From Streptococcus sp. HMSC072G04 (GTDB taxonomy: Bacteria; Bacillota; Bacilli; Lactobacillales; Streptococcaceae), in the NCBI RefSeq assembly GCF_001813295.1, contig NZ_KV812016.1, forward strand, positions 272,383-336,382: a stretch of DNA of 64,000 nucleotides, written 5' to 3'. The notes under the pieces are model-generated. The model worked only from the letters and a program-made list of their open reading frames with translations, was not told the DNA's origin and did not search any database. The translations under genes and the position numbers were made by a program. Numbering within the stretch: position 1 is the stretch's first letter; each line of letters opens with the position of its first letter. Shown here one piece after another: positions 44,923 through 53,654 of this stretch.

Positions 44923-44959
44923 TGTTTTTTATGCTAAACTATTAGATGGGGGTACGCTC

Positions 44960-45436
44960 ATGATTAAGATATTTGGAAAGGTCCATTATCATTGGCAACC
45001 GGACTTATCTATTCTTGTGACTTATTGGTCCATTGCAGTGATTCCGGTCTTTATTGGACTGGCCTTGATGTATGAGAGCTCTAGTGTGCCAACGCTAGTT
45101 TTGTTTTCGTTCTTTTTATTTATGGTCTTGCTCGCGATTGGGGTCCATCGTTACTTTACTATTTATGATGATGGGATTTTACGGATTATTACAGCCAATC
45201 CTTTTACCCCAATTAAAGTGAAGATCACTTCCATTGAGAAAGTAGAAGTGAATAAGAAGTCCATCAAACTCGTCTTTAATGATGGTTCGCGTAGTCGGAC
45301 ATTCTGTATGCGCAAATGGCCGAAAAAATACTTTATCAATGCACTTGCCTTAAATCCCTATTTTAAGGGGGAAGTAGTTTTGACAGATAACTTTATTCAT
45401 GTGGACTACTATGAGATGTATTATGCAAACAAATAA
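44960..45436 (+). CDS. ebsA: EbsA family membrane protein
   Basis: A 158-residue protein beginning MIKIFGKVHYHWQPDLS, with two membrane helices (about 20-38 and 46-63) and a C-terminal PH-like beta domain. The name comes from an enterococcal gene once linked to aggregation-substance surface expression; the function in streptococci is not known. Preceded by GATGGGGGT as a ribosome site. It converges on the ferredoxin gene with a shared terminator. Confidence 0.75.
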   Translation: MIKIFGKVHYHWQPDLSILVTYWSIAVIPVFIGLALMYESSSVPTLVLFSFFLFMVLLAIGVHRYFTIYDDGILRIITANPFTPIKVKITSIEKVEVNKKSIKLVFNDGSRSRTFCMRKWPKKYFINALALNPYFKGEVVLTDNFIHVDYYEMYYANK

Positions 45437-45439
45437 AAA

Positions 45440-45463
45440 GCCCTCTTAATCTTTTAAGAGAGC
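45440..45463. terminator. Bidirectional terminator between ebsA and ferredoxin
   Basis: GCCCTCTTAA/TTAAGAGAGC stem with one mismatch. It overlaps the last codons of the ferredoxin gene. Confidence 0.6.
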
Positions 45464-45643
45464 ATGAGTGGGGCATTCTCTGATAGCCTCGAGAACATCG
45501 TTTGTGACAGGGACTTCTTTTTCGAGGAGATCGTCCTCTTCGGGAAATTTGACGATACCATTATCATGGTAATCGAACAACTCAGAGTAGGTTTGACAGA
45601 GACCGCAAGCGATGCAACGATCTGGAATTAACGTAACTTTCAT
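45446..45643 (-). CDS. Single-cluster ferredoxin
   Basis: A 65-residue electron carrier with CIACGLC near the N-terminus (C11, C14, C17) and a fourth cysteine in ECPTHA (C58), the ligands for one [4Fe-4S] cluster. The acidic surface is typical of monocluster ferredoxins. The redox partner is unknown. It is divergent from the LysM gene, with only 45 nt between the two start codons. Confidence 0.9.
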   Translation of the reverse strand: MKVTLIPDRCIACGLCQTYSELFDYHDNGIVKFPEEDDLLEKEVPVTNDVLEAIRECPTHALLKD

Positions 45644-45688
45644 ACTTCTATTGTAATGATTTTTACGAGAAAAAACAAGGAGGAAGTC

Positions 45689-46144
45689 ATGGCAAAAGAA
45701 CCATGGGAAGAAGACATTTACGATGATGGAGAAGAAACATTGAAAAGAACGAGTAAATTAAATGGAGTGAAGGCTGATCGTCTCTTAACGATTTTGGCGA
45801 TTATTTTCTTTGTGGTGGTTGTGGCTATGGTGTGTTTGTTGATTTTCCTTTCTACCGGAGGGAGCGACAAATCAAAACAAATGGCTGGTTTCTACAATGG
45901 AGAGACTAAGGTTGAACAGACATCATCAGCTCCTGTAGCACAGACGGACCAAGCAGCTACTAAAGATAGTTCAAAAGATGAGAACTCTGAAGAAGGCACG
46001 ATCACTGTTCAAGCAGGTGAAGGGGAAGCAGCGATCGCTGCGCGTGCTGGTATTTCCATTGCCCAATTGGAACAGTTAAATCCATCCCACATGTCTACAG
46101 GATCTTGGTACGCCAATCCTGGTGATGTTGTTAAGATTCAGTAG
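45689..46144 (+). CDS. Membrane-anchored LysM domain protein
   Basis: A 151-residue protein: acidic cytoplasmic N-terminus (MAKEPWEEDIYDDGEE), one membrane helix (about 33-56), a Ser/Thr/Gln-rich linker and a C-terminal LysM domain (ITVQAGEGEAAIAARAG to NPGDVVKIQ) that binds cell-wall glycan. It matches the SAG1386/EF1546 surface-protein family found next to cmk in streptococci. The ATG at 45689 follows AAGGAGGA; the earlier in-frame start at 45656 has no ribosome site. Confidence 0.85.
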   Translation: MAKEPWEEDIYDDGEETLKRTSKLNGVKADRLLTILAIIFFVVVVAMVCLLIFLSTGGSDKSKQMAGFYNGETKVEQTSSAPVAQTDQAATKDSSKDENSEEGTITVQAGEGEAAIAARAGISIAQLEQLNPSHMSTGSWYANPGDVVKIQ

Positions 46145-46153
46145 GAGTAGAGA

Positions 46154-46834
46154 ATGAAACAAATTCAAATTGCTATTGATGGCCCCGCTTCTAGTGGAAA
46201 GTCTACGGTTGCAAAAATTATTGCTAAGGATCTGGGTTATACCTATTTGGATACAGGAGCTATGTACCGTGCGGCGACTTACCTAGCTTTGCAAAATAAT
46301 TTAACAGCTGAACAGGTTGATGACCTCTTAGACCTTTTAGATCAGTATCCAATTAGCTTCGGTCGTTCGGAAGAAGGAGAGCAGCTTGTCTTTGTAGCAG
46401 ACGTAGATATTACTCACCCGATTCGCGATAACCAAGTGACCAACAATGTTTCATGGGTTGCAGCACTTGCGCCAGTTCGTGAAAAACTTGTCACTCTACA
46501 GCAAGCAATTGCAGCAGAGGGGGGCATCGTCATGGATGGTCGTGATATTGGGACCGTCGTTCTTCCACATGCAGAGTTGAAGATCTTTTTGGTCGCTTCT
46601 GTTGAGGAGCGGGCAGAACGTCGTTATAAGGAAAATGTTGAAAAGGGCATCACAGCGGATCTTGAATTGTTGAAAAAAGAAATCGCTGAGCGGGACTATA
46701 AGGACAGCCACCGTGCCGTTTCTCCTTTGAAACCTGCAGCTGATGCCATTCATTTTGATACGACGGGTGTTGGAATTGCAGACGTTGTTGCATTTATTGA
46801 AGAAAAAGCAAAAAAACTTCTTGACAAAGAATAA
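46154..46834 (+). CDS. cmk: Cytidylate kinase
   Basis: Phosphorylates CMP and dCMP for nucleotide synthesis. The 226 residues carry Walker [10 protein letters not shown], the [10 protein letters not shown] substrate loop, [10 protein letters not shown] and the lid region RRYKEN. AGGAG lies just upstream. The last codons (CTT CTT GAC AAA) contain the -35 TTGACA of the next promoter. Confidence 0.95.
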   Translation: MKQIQIAIDGPASSGKSTVAKIIAKDLGYTYLDTGAMYRAATYLALQNNLTAEQVDDLLDLLDQYPISFGRSEEGEQLVFVADVDITHPIRDNQVTNNVSWVAALAPVREKLVTLQQAIAAEGGIVMDGRDIGTVVLPHAELKIFLVASVEERAERRYKENVEKGITADLELLKKEIAERDYKDSHRAVSPLKPAADAIHFDTTGVGIADVVAFIEEKAKKLLDKE

Positions 46835-46849
46835 AAAACTTGATATCAT
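46821..46849 (+). promoter_or_regulatory. Promoter of infC-rpmI-rplT
   Basis: TTGACA (46821-46826) and TATCAT (46844-46849) with 17-nt spacing. The -35 lies within the 3' end of cmk. Confidence 0.75.
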
Positions 46850-46855
46850 ATAAAA

Positions 46856-46990
46856 GTTGAGAAAAGCAGAAGTGAGAACTTCTCGCCTTGTGACGCAAGT
46901 TGCCTGGCCCCTACGGATCAAGTTTCAGTAATGAAATACATCATGTAGTTCGGGCCTGTTTTGCAGGTCCGTTCTTTGTTTTTCTCGAAT
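46856..46990 (+). promoter_or_regulatory. L20-type leader with attenuator, upstream of infC
   Basis: The roughly 155-nt leader begins with the hairpin AGAAGTGAGAACTTCT and ends with a terminator-like stem CGGGCCTG/CAGGTCCG (46951-46971) followed by a T-rich tract. In Firmicutes the infC-rpmI-rplT operon is controlled by L20 binding to such a leader and causing premature termination. The assignment is by position and by the terminator; detailed L20 contacts were not checked. Confidence 0.75.
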
Positions 46991-47011
46991 AATAAAAAAG
47001 AGGTGAAAACC

Positions 47012-47533
47012 ATAGCAAAGCAAGACTTATTCATCAATGATGAAATTCGTGTACGTGAAGTTCGCTTAATCGGTCTTGAAGGTGAGCAATTGGGTATCAA
47101 ACCACTTAGCGAAGCGCAAGCACTTGCGGACGACGCTAATGTTGACTTGGTTCTCATTCAACCTCAAGCTAAACCTCCTGTTGCGAAAATTATGGACTAC
47201 GGTAAGTTCAAATTTGAGTATCAGAAGAAGCAAAAAGAACAACGCAAAAAACAAAGCGTTGTGACCGTGAAAGAAGTTCGTTTGAGCCCAGTGATTGACA
47301 AGGGTGATTTCGATACGAAACTTCGCAATGCTCGCAAATTCCTTGAAAAAGGAAATAAAGTGAAGGTATCCATTCGCTTTAAGGGTCGGATGATTACCCA
47401 CAAAGAGATTGGTGCTAAAGTTTTAGCCGACTTCGCTGAAGCGACACAAGATGTGGCGATCATCGAACAACGTGCTAAGATGGATGGACGTCAAATGTTC
47501 ATGCAATTGGCGCCAGCAACTGACAAGAAATAA
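47012..47533 (+). CDS. infC: Translation initiation factor IF-3
   Basis: Binds the 30S subunit and proofreads start-codon choice. From the proposed start the protein has 173 residues, with [18 protein letters not shown] at the N-terminus and [14 protein letters not shown] and [13 protein letters not shown] in the C-domain. The ribosome site AAAGAGGTGA lies five bases before an ATA codon at 47012, and no ATG fits. This matches the family habit of starting infC at a non-canonical codon (AUU in E. coli and B. subtilis) so that IF-3 limits its own translation. The alternative in-frame start at 46961 falls inside the attenuator. Confidence 0.9.
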   Translation: MAKQDLFINDEIRVREVRLIGLEGEQLGIKPLSEAQALADDANVDLVLIQPQAKPPVAKIMDYGKFKFEYQKKQKEQRKKQSVVTVKEVRLSPVIDKGDFDTKLRNARKFLEKGNKVKVSIRFKGRMITHKEIGAKVLADFAEATQDVAIIEQRAKMDGRQMFMQLAPATDKK

Positions 47534-47566
47534 TCTGTCAGAAAGTTAAAAAAAGGAGAAAATATC

Positions 47567-47767
47567 ATGCCAAAACAAAAAACACACCGCGCATCAGCTA
47601 AACGTTTCAAACGTACAGGTTCTGGTGGACTTAAACGTTTCCGTGCTTACACTTCTCACCGTTTCCACGGAAAAACTAAGAAACAACGTCGTCATCTTCG
47701 TAAAGCATCTATGGTGCATGCAGGAGATTTCAAACGTATCAAAGCAATGCTTACTCGCTTGAAATAA
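47567..47767 (+). CDS. rpmI: Ribosomal protein bL35
   Basis: A 66-residue, very basic protein of the large subunit, beginning [27 protein letters not shown] precedes the ATG. Middle gene of the infC operon. Confidence 0.97.
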   Translation: MPKQKTHRASAKRFKRTGSGGLKRFRAYTSHRFHGKTKKQRRHLRKASMVHAGDFKRIKAMLTRLK

Positions 47768-47816
47768 TCGCGTATTCGTAAGTAAAGAATTCTAGGAAAT
47801 ATTGGAGGAAATATAA

Positions 47817-48176
47817 ATGGCACGTGTTAAAGGTGGCGTTGTATCACGCAAACGTCGTAAACGTATTCTTAAATTAGCTAAAGGTTACTATGGAGCTAAA
47901 CATATCTTGTTCCGTACTGCAAAAGAACAAGTAATGAACTCTTACTACTATGCATACCGTGACCGTCGTCAAAAGAAACGTGACTTCCGTAAATTGTGGA
48001 TCACACGTATCAATGCGGCAGCTCGTTTGAACGGACTTTCATACTCACAATTGATGCATGGTTTGAAATTGGCTGAGATCGAAGTTAACCGTAAAATGCT
48101 TGCTGACTTGGCTGTTAACGATGCAGCAGCTTTCACAGCTCTTGCAGATGCAGCTAAAGCAAAACTTGGTAAATAA
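47817..48176 (+). CDS. rplT: Ribosomal protein bL20
   Basis: A 119-residue basic protein needed early in 50S assembly and the likely repressor of its own operon. [19 protein letters not shown] at the N-terminus and [14 protein letters not shown] are conserved. TTGGAGGAA precedes the ATG. Confidence 0.97.
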
Positions 48177-48183
48177 TTTTTAT

Positions 48184-48214
48184 AAGACTGGGAAGATTTT
48201 CTCAGTCTTTTTTT
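48184..48214 (+). terminator. Terminator of the infC operon
   Basis: AAGACTGGGAA/TTCTCAGTCTT stem followed by a T-run. Confidence 0.9.
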
Positions 48215-48227
48215 CTTGCTGATTTCA

Positions 48228-48236
48228 TGCTATAAT
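48228..48236 (+). promoter_or_regulatory. Extended -10 promoter of the dCMP deaminase gene
   Basis: TGCTATAAT, 44 nt before the GTG start. Confidence 0.65.
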
Positions 48237-48280
48237 GAAATCAATTATAGGAGAAATCATATTAGATGGAGGACCTAAAG

Positions 48281-48748
48281 GTGACACACAATCGACTAGC
48301 ATGGGATGAGTATTTTGCAGCACAGGCCTTACTAATTTCAAATCGGGCAACTTGTAATCGCGCTAAGGTTGGGGCTGTACTGGTTAAGGATAATAAGGTC
48401 ATTGCAACGGGTTATAATGGGTCCGTTTCTGGGACAGATCATTGTCTAGAGGATGGCTGTCTAATGGTCGAGGGGCATTGTGTCCGGACGATTCATGCAG
48501 AAGTCAATGCTATTTTGCAAGGTGCTGAACGTGGAATTCCAAAAGGGTTTACAGCTTATGTGACGCATTTTCCTTGTCTCAATTGTACCAAGCAGTTACT
48601 CCAAGTTGGTTGCAAGCGGGTGGTATACATTCATCAGTATCGAATTGATGAATATGCCGAGTATCTCTACCGTGAAAAAGAAGTAGAACTGATGCATTTA
48701 CCGATTGAAGAGGTGAAACAGGCAATTGCAGAGACAGAACTGGTCTAG
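48281..48748 (+). CDS. dCMP deaminase (ComEB-like)
   Basis: Converts dCMP to dUMP for thymidylate synthesis. The 155-residue zinc enzyme has HAEVNAIL (zinc His and catalytic Glu) and PCLNCTKQL (zinc Cys pair), plus a second cysteine/histidine-rich segment DHCLEDGCLMVEGHC as in ComEB. The start is the GTG at 48281, eight bases after GGAGG. An ATG at 48266 in the same frame overlaps that ribosome site and would add five residues absent from homologues. Confidence 0.88.
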   Translation: MTHNRLAWDEYFAAQALLISNRATCNRAKVGAVLVKDNKVIATGYNGSVSGTDHCLEDGCLMVEGHCVRTIHAEVNAILQGAERGIPKGFTAYVTHFPCLNCTKQLLQVGCKRVVYIHQYRIDEYAEYLYREKEVELMHLPIEEVKQAIAETELV

Positions 48749-48949
48749 TTTGTACTTTTTTTGAAGTGAAGACTGATGGATACTGTAATGAGGGGATAGG
48801 TATATTTTCAATTCTTCTGGGTAAGTAGAAGAGAAAGGACAGCCTTAATCTTCTTGAATTTAGTTATCGAATTGGAAGGAATTTGTACTACAACCTGTTT
48901 TCCTATTCATATTTTTATTGCTAGTAAAGAAATATGTCTGCTACTTTCA

Positions 48950-48987
48950 GGAGTGATATAGATTGAAACTATATCAACTCCTTTTTT
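48950..48987 (+). terminator. Terminator upstream of metK
   Basis: GGAGT-GATATAG/CTATATC-AACTCC stem with TTTTTT. It ends the dCMP deaminase transcript; the 200 nt between hold no recognisable feature. Confidence 0.8.
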
Positions 48988-49014
48988 AAAACATAGTCTA
49001 TTATAGTTGAAATG

Positions 49015-49023
49015 TGTTATAAT
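49015..49023 (+). promoter_or_regulatory. Extended -10 promoter of metK
   Basis: TGTTATAAT; transcription would start at about 49029, exactly at the 5' strand of the riboswitch closing stem. Confidence 0.65.
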
Positions 49024-49028
49024 GAAGT

Positions 49029-49108
49029 GTTATATGGTCCCGATAAGGTGATAGTCTTTCTATCAGTGCTTTGTAACTCTATAACGAATATTTATTTTAA
49101 GGGGGGAC
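49029..49108 (+). promoter_or_regulatory. SMK box (SAM-III riboswitch) of metK
   Basis: GTTATA (49029) pairs with TATAAC after the core. GGTCCC at 49036-49041 can pair with the ribosome site GGGGGGAC at 49101-49108. TGATAG/CTATCA forms the inner hairpin, and GTGCTTTGTAAC matches the conserved SMK core. The layout is that of the translational SAM riboswitch of lactic acid bacteria, where bound SAM hides the ribosome site. Confidence 0.88.
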
Positions 49109-49114
49109 ATTTTT

Positions 49115-50305
49115 ATGTCAGAACGTAAACTTTTCACGTCTGAATCAGTATCTGAGGGGCATCCAGATAAGATTGCAGACCAAATTTCAGATGCTATTTT
49201 AGATGCTATTTTAGAGCAAGATCCAGAAGCACACGTTGCTGCTGAAACAGCTGTTTATACTGGTTCAGTGCATGTTTTCGGTGAGATTTCAACGACTGCT
49301 TATGTGGATATTAACCGTGTGGTTCGTGATACGATTGCAGAGATTGGTTATACCAATACGGAATACGGATTCTCAGCTGAGACGGTAGGAGTACACCCAT
49401 CTTTGGTGGAACAATCTCCTGATATTGCCCAAGGGGTTAATGAAGCCTTGGAAGTTCGTGGAAATGCGGATCAAGACCCACTCGATTTGATCGGAGCAGG
49501 AGACCAAGGTCTTATGTTTGGTTTCGCAGTGGATGAAACTGAAGAACTCATGCCATTGCCAATCTCACTCAGTCACAAGTTGGTTCGTCGTTTGGCTGAA
49601 CTTCGTAAGTCTGGTGAAATTAGCTATCTTCGTCCAGATGCAAAATCACAAGTCACTGTTGAGTATGATGAAAACGACCGCCCTGTGCGCGTGGATACAG
49701 TTGTTATTTCAACTCAACATGATCCAGATGTCAGCAATGAACAAATCCACGAAGATGTGATTAACAAGGTCATCAAAGAAGTGATTCCAGCTTCTTATCT
49801 AGATGCTGAGACCAAATTCTTCATCAACCCAACAGGACGCTTTGTTATCGGTGGACCTCAAGGGGACTCAGGTTTGACTGGTCGTAAGATCATCGTGGAT
49901 ACTTATGGTGGTTACTCACGTCACGGTGGTGGTGCCTTCTCTGGTAAGGATGCGACTAAGGTAGACCGTTCGGCTTCTTATGCAGCTCGTTACATTGCCA
50001 AAAACATCGTAGCGGCAGGTCTTGCTAAGAAAGCAGAAGTGCAATTAGCTTATGCGATTGGGGTAGCTCAACCTGTTTCTGTTCGTATTGATACCTTCGG
50101 TACTGGAACAGTCGCTGAAAGCAAATTAGAAGCTGCAGCGCGTCAAATCTTTGACCTTCGTCCTGCAGGGATTATTCAAATGTTGGATTTGAAACGTCCA
50201 ATCTACCGTCAAACAGCGGCTTATGGCCATATGGGACGGACGGATATCGACCTTCCATGGGAACGTTTGGATAAGGTAGAAGCCTTGAAAGAAGCTGTAA
50301 AATAA
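49115..50305 (+). CDS. metK: S-adenosylmethionine synthetase
   Basis: Makes SAM from methionine and ATP. The 396-residue protein has [18 protein letters not shown] at the N-terminus (active-site His), [26 protein letters not shown] and [23 protein letters not shown] precedes the ATG and is the switch point of the SMK box. Confidence 0.97.
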   Translation: MSERKLFTSESVSEGHPDKIADQISDAILDAILEQDPEAHVAAETAVYTGSVHVFGEISTTAYVDINRVVRDTIAEIGYTNTEYGFSAETVGVHPSLVEQSPDIAQGVNEALEVRGNADQDPLDLIGAGDQGLMFGFAVDETEELMPLPISLSHKLVRRLAELRKSGEISYLRPDAKSQVTVEYDENDRPVRVDTVVISTQHDPDVSNEQIHEDVINKVIKEVIPASYLDAETKFFINPTGRFVIGGPQGDSGLTGRKIIVDTYGGYSRHGGGAFSGKDATKVDRSASYAARYIAKNIVAAGLAKKAEVQLAYAIGVAQPVSVRIDTFGTGTVAESKLEAAARQIFDLRPAGIIQMLDLKRPIYRQTAAYGHMGRTDIDLPWERLDKVEALKEAVK

Positions 50306-50320
50306 TTAGTTGAAATGGAA

Positions 50321-50352
50321 AAGTTAGGGTCAAGATGATCCTAGCTTTTTTT
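50321..50352 (+). terminator. Terminator of metK
   Basis: AAGTTAGGGTCA/TGATCCTAGCTT stem (two G-U pairs) with a T-run. Confidence 0.85.
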
Positions 50353-50393
50353 CGTTTTGAAAATTCCTACAGATGGAAAAATAGGTCGATCTG

Positions 50394-50402
50394 TGGTATA
50401 AT
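50394..50402 (+). promoter_or_regulatory. Extended -10 promoter of murA
   Basis: TGGTATAAT, about 90 nt before the murA start. The leader holds a weak CCTTTTAT/GTAAAAGG pairing. Confidence 0.6.
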
Positions 50403-50495
50403 AGTTAGAGTATTTTAAATACATTGTCCCTTTTATTTCCGTTGAAAAAACGATAGTAAAAGGAAAAAGACTTGAAAGAGCTAATAATTATTAAG

Positions 50496-51755
50496 ATGAA
50501 AAAAATTGTAATAAATGGAGGTCGCCCTCTAAAAGGAGAGGTGACCATTAGTGGTGCAAAAAATAGTGTAGTGGCCCTGATTCCTGCAACCATTCTGGCG
50601 GACGATATCGTGACCCTCGATGGGGTACCGGATATCTCAGATGTTGCAAGTCTGATTGAAATCATGACCATCATGGGCGCTAAGATCGAACGCAAAGAAG
50701 ACAGTTTGATCATTGATCCACGTGGGGTGAAGGATATGCCCATGCCATTTGGGAAAATCAATAGCTTACGAGCTTCCTATTATTTCTATGGCAGTTTGTT
50801 AGGGCGCTATGGTCAGGCAACTGTTGGACTCCCTGGAGGATGCGATCTCGGCCCACGTCCAATTGATTTGCATTTGAAGGCCTTTGAAGCGATGGGAGCC
50901 GCTATGACTATGGATGGCTCTAGTATGAAACTTGCGACAGATGGCAAGCCTCTTCAAGGAGCTAACATCTATATGGATACTGTTAGTGTCGGTGCAACGA
51001 TTAATACGATTTTGGCAGCGGTCAAAGCTAAAGGTCGGACAGTGATCGAAAATGCTGCGCGGGAACCTGAAATTATCGATGTGGTGACCTTGCTCAACAA
51101 CATGGGAGCTCATATTCGTGGAGCAGGGACAGATATTATTATCATTGATGGTGTTCCGCATTTGCATGGGACTAGACATCAAGTAATTCCGGATCGCATC
51201 GAAGCAGGAACCTATATTGCTCTTGCAGCTGCTATTGGGGAAGGTATCCAGATCAATAATGTCCTGTACGAGCATTTAGAGAGCTATATTGCCAAATTAG
51301 AGGAAATGGGTGTGCGCATGACCATTTCTGAAGATAGCATCTTTGTAGAAAAGCAGACGGACTTGAAGGCCATCCAGATCAAAACGTCTCCTTATCCTGG
51401 TTTTGCGACTGATTTGCAACAACCGATCACACCTTTGCTCTTAACGGCTGCAGGACGTGGGCGAATCGTTGATACGATTTATGAAAAACGGGTTAACCAT
51501 GTGCCAGAATTGGCTAAAATGGGGGCTACTATCTTGACTTTGAACGACCACATTATCTATGAAGGGCCAAATCAATTGACGGGATCAAGTGTGAAAGCGA
51601 CAGATCTTCGAGCTGGTGCGGCTTTAGTGATCGCAGGTCTCATGGCTTCTGGAACAACAGAAATTACAAATGTGGAATACATCCTTCGCGGGTATTCAGA
51701 TATTATTCATAAATTGACCCAACTTGGAGCAGATATCCAGTTGATCGAAGAGTAG
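50496..51755 (+). CDS. murA: UDP-N-acetylglucosamine 1-carboxyvinyltransferase MurA
   Basis: First committed step of peptidoglycan synthesis and the target of fosfomycin. From the ATG the protein has 419 residues: [20 protein letters not shown] at the start, the catalytic cysteine in [15 protein letters not shown] (so the usual fosfomycin-sensitive form), and [13 protein letters not shown]. The best ribosome site (AAAGGA) lies seven bases before an in-frame TTG at 50472, which would add eight residues; homologues start at the ATG, so the start is uncertain. Streptococci usually have two murA genes; the paralogue is not in this window. Confidence 0.93.
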   Translation: MKKIVINGGRPLKGEVTISGAKNSVVALIPATILADDIVTLDGVPDISDVASLIEIMTIMGAKIERKEDSLIIDPRGVKDMPMPFGKINSLRASYYFYGSLLGRYGQATVGLPGGCDLGPRPIDLHLKAFEAMGAAMTMDGSSMKLATDGKPLQGANIYMDTVSVGATINTILAAVKAKGRTVIENAAREPEIIDVVTLLNNMGAHIRGAGTDIIIIDGVPHLHGTRHQVIPDRIEAGTYIALAAAIGEGIQINNVLYEHLESYIAKLEEMGVRMTISEDSIFVEKQTDLKAIQIKTSPYPGFATDLQQPITPLLLTAAGRGRIVDTIYEKRVNHVPELAKMGATILTLNDHIIYEGPNQLTGSSVKATDLRAGAALVIAGLMASGTTEITNVEYILRGYSDIIHKLTQLGADIQLIEE

Positions 51756-51811
51756 TGATTGAATCTGAGATCTGGTAGTGGTGCCTGGATACATGAACAT
51801 TGGAGTTTGAA

Positions 51812-52363
51812 ATGAATATTTGGACGCACTTAGCTGCCTATTCACTGATTGAAACACAAAGGTTGTACTTACGACCTTTTCTCTTTGAGGATGCGGAAGA
51901 TTTTTATAAGATTGCTTCGAATCCTGATAACCTACAATTTATCTTTCCTGCACAAGCTGATCTTGCTGAAACTCAATATGTACTAGCCAACTATTTCATG
52001 AAAAATCCTTTGGGGGTTTGGGCGATCTGTGATAAGGAAACCAATCGGATGATCGGCTCCATCAAGTTTGAAAAGTTGGATGAAATCAAGAGTGAGGCTG
52101 AATTAGGTTACTTTTTACGTAAAGATTTTTGGGGAAAGGGCCTGATGACAGAAGCAGTCAAAGAACTGGTCAATTTATCGTTTGAGAAATTTCAACTAAA
52201 GGAACTTAAGATTGTCACCCATGTTGAAAATATAGGGAGTCAAAAGGTCGCTTTAAAGGCTGGATTTCGTCTCTTTCGTCAATTCAAAGGGAGTGACCGC
52301 TATACGCGTAAAATGCGCGATTATTATGATTTCCGCCTAGGTAGAGGGGACTTCTATGAGTAA
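51812..52363 (+). CDS. GNAT family N-acetyltransferase (RimJ/RimL type)
   Basis: A 183-residue acetyl-CoA-dependent transferase. ETQRLYLRPFLFEDAEDFY is the RimL-type N-terminus, ELGYFLRKDFWGKGLMTEA contains the acetyl-CoA-binding loop, and NIGSQKVALKAGF the C-terminal motif. The ATG at 51812 is six bases after GGAG. The substrate is unknown. Its 3' end overlaps spxR by 8 nt, an arrangement that suggests coupled translation. Confidence 0.82.
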   Translation: MNIWTHLAAYSLIETQRLYLRPFLFEDAEDFYKIASNPDNLQFIFPAQADLAETQYVLANYFMKNPLGVWAICDKETNRMIGSIKFEKLDEIKSEAELGYFLRKDFWGKGLMTEAVKELVNLSFEKFQLKELKIVTHVENIGSQKVALKAGFRLFRQFKGSDRYTRKMRDYYDFRLGRGDFYE

Positions 52364-53633
52364 ACACCAAGAGATTTTAGACTATCTCGAAAAATTACCA
52401 ATTGGGAAACGGGTCAGTGTCCGCAGTATCTCCAATTTTCTGAATGTTAGTGATGGGACGGCCTATCGTGCCATTAAAGAAGCTGAAAATCAAGGATTTG
52501 TCGAAACGCGTCCTAGAAGTGGGACCATTCGTGTCAAATCGCAAAAGGCAGTACTAGAGCACTTGACTTATCGGGAAATTTTAGAAATCACTGGATCTGA
52601 AATATTAGCAGGTGAGGAAGGTCTCGAAAAAGAATTTAATAAATTTTATATCGGTGCTATGACGGAGAAGCACGTCCTAGACTATGTGTCTGAAGGAGGC
52701 CTTTTGATCGTGGGAGACCGCACTAGCATCCAACGATTGGCTCTTAAGCATGACAATGCGGTCTTAGTGACAGGTGGCTTTGAGGTCAGTGAGGATGTGA
52801 TTGATCTGGCTAATCAGGTAAAAATCCCAGTCATACGAACTTCACACGATACCTATACCGTCGCTACCATGATCAATAAGGCTTTGTCTAACATGCAGAT
52901 CAAGACGGATATCTTGACAGTAGAACAGGTCTATCGGCCCTTCCATGAATATGGTTATCTTTCAGAGACTGATACGGTAAGAGACTATCTGGATTTGGTT
53001 CGAAAAAATCGCTTTAGTCGCTTTCCAGTTGTCAATCAGCACCAGATGGTGGTGGGCGTCGTGACCATGAGAGATGCTGGAGATAAGGCGCCTCAGACGA
53101 CCCTTGATAAGGTGATGTCACGGACGATCTTTACCACTAAATTGTCTACTAGCATTGCGACGATTAGCCAACGGATGATTGCTGAAGATTATGAGATGAT
53201 TCCTGTTATTCGCAATAATCAGACCTTGCTGGGTGTTATTACACGTCGAGATGTGATGGATCGGATCAGCAAGGTACAGTTTTCAAGCTTACCAACTTTT
53301 AGTGAGCAAATCGGACAAAAGATTCAGACAGAGAACGACCATTACCAATTCACAGTGGAGCCAAGTATGCTGGAGAAAAGCGGTGTTTTGGCCAATGGGG
53401 TCATGATCGAAGTGCTGATGAAGGTTATTCGCAAAATGATGCAACACAGTGGGCGTAGCTTGATTGTCGAACAGTTGATCATCAATTTTTTACAGGCTGT
53501 ACAGGTGGATGATGTGATCCGCATTGAACCCCAACTTGTTCGGCGAACTAGACGTTCGGCCTTGGTTGATTTTAGCTTGTATTTAGATCTGCAGCTAGTC
53601 GCGAAAGCAACCATTACGATTAAGATTAATTAA
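52356..53633 (+). CDS. spxR: CBS-HotDog transcriptional regulator SpxR
   Basis: A 425-residue multidomain regulator: N-terminal winged HTH (about 1-65, RSISNFLNVSDGTAYRAIKEA), DRTGG domain (about 70-185), two CBS domains (about 190-310, RFPVVNQ and MIPVIRN) that may bind adenine nucleotides, and a C-terminal hotdog fold. This is the layout of pneumococcal SpxR, which activates the pyruvate oxidase gene spxB and hence H2O2 output, and of B. subtilis YtoI. The symbol rests on architecture. Confidence 0.8.
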   Translation: MSKHQEILDYLEKLPIGKRVSVRSISNFLNVSDGTAYRAIKEAENQGFVETRPRSGTIRVKSQKAVLEHLTYREILEITGSEILAGEEGLEKEFNKFYIGAMTEKHVLDYVSEGGLLIVGDRTSIQRLALKHDNAVLVTGGFEVSEDVIDLANQVKIPVIRTSHDTYTVATMINKALSNMQIKTDILTVEQVYRPFHEYGYLSETDTVRDYLDLVRKNRFSRFPVVNQHQMVVGVVTMRDAGDKAPQTTLDKVMSRTIFTTKLSTSIATISQRMIAEDYEMIPVIRNNQTLLGVITRRDVMDRISKVQFSSLPTFSEQIGQKIQTENDHYQFTVEPSMLEKSGVLANGVMIEVLMKVIRKMMQHSGRSLIVEQLIINFLQAVQVDDVIRIEPQLVRRTRRSALVDFSLYLDLQLVAKATITIKIN

Positions 53634-53654
53634 ACAAAAAGAAATGAGGAGACA

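Noticed and set aside
48749-48949. Possible gene remnant between the dCMP deaminase gene and the terminator
   Set aside because: Short open frames (for example one reading LNLVIELEGICTTTC) show no start signal and no family I recognise. Recorded only as featureless sequence.
49518-49760. Alternative plus-strand frame inside metK
   Set aside because: It is in another frame of a highly conserved gene, with no ribosome site or family resemblance.
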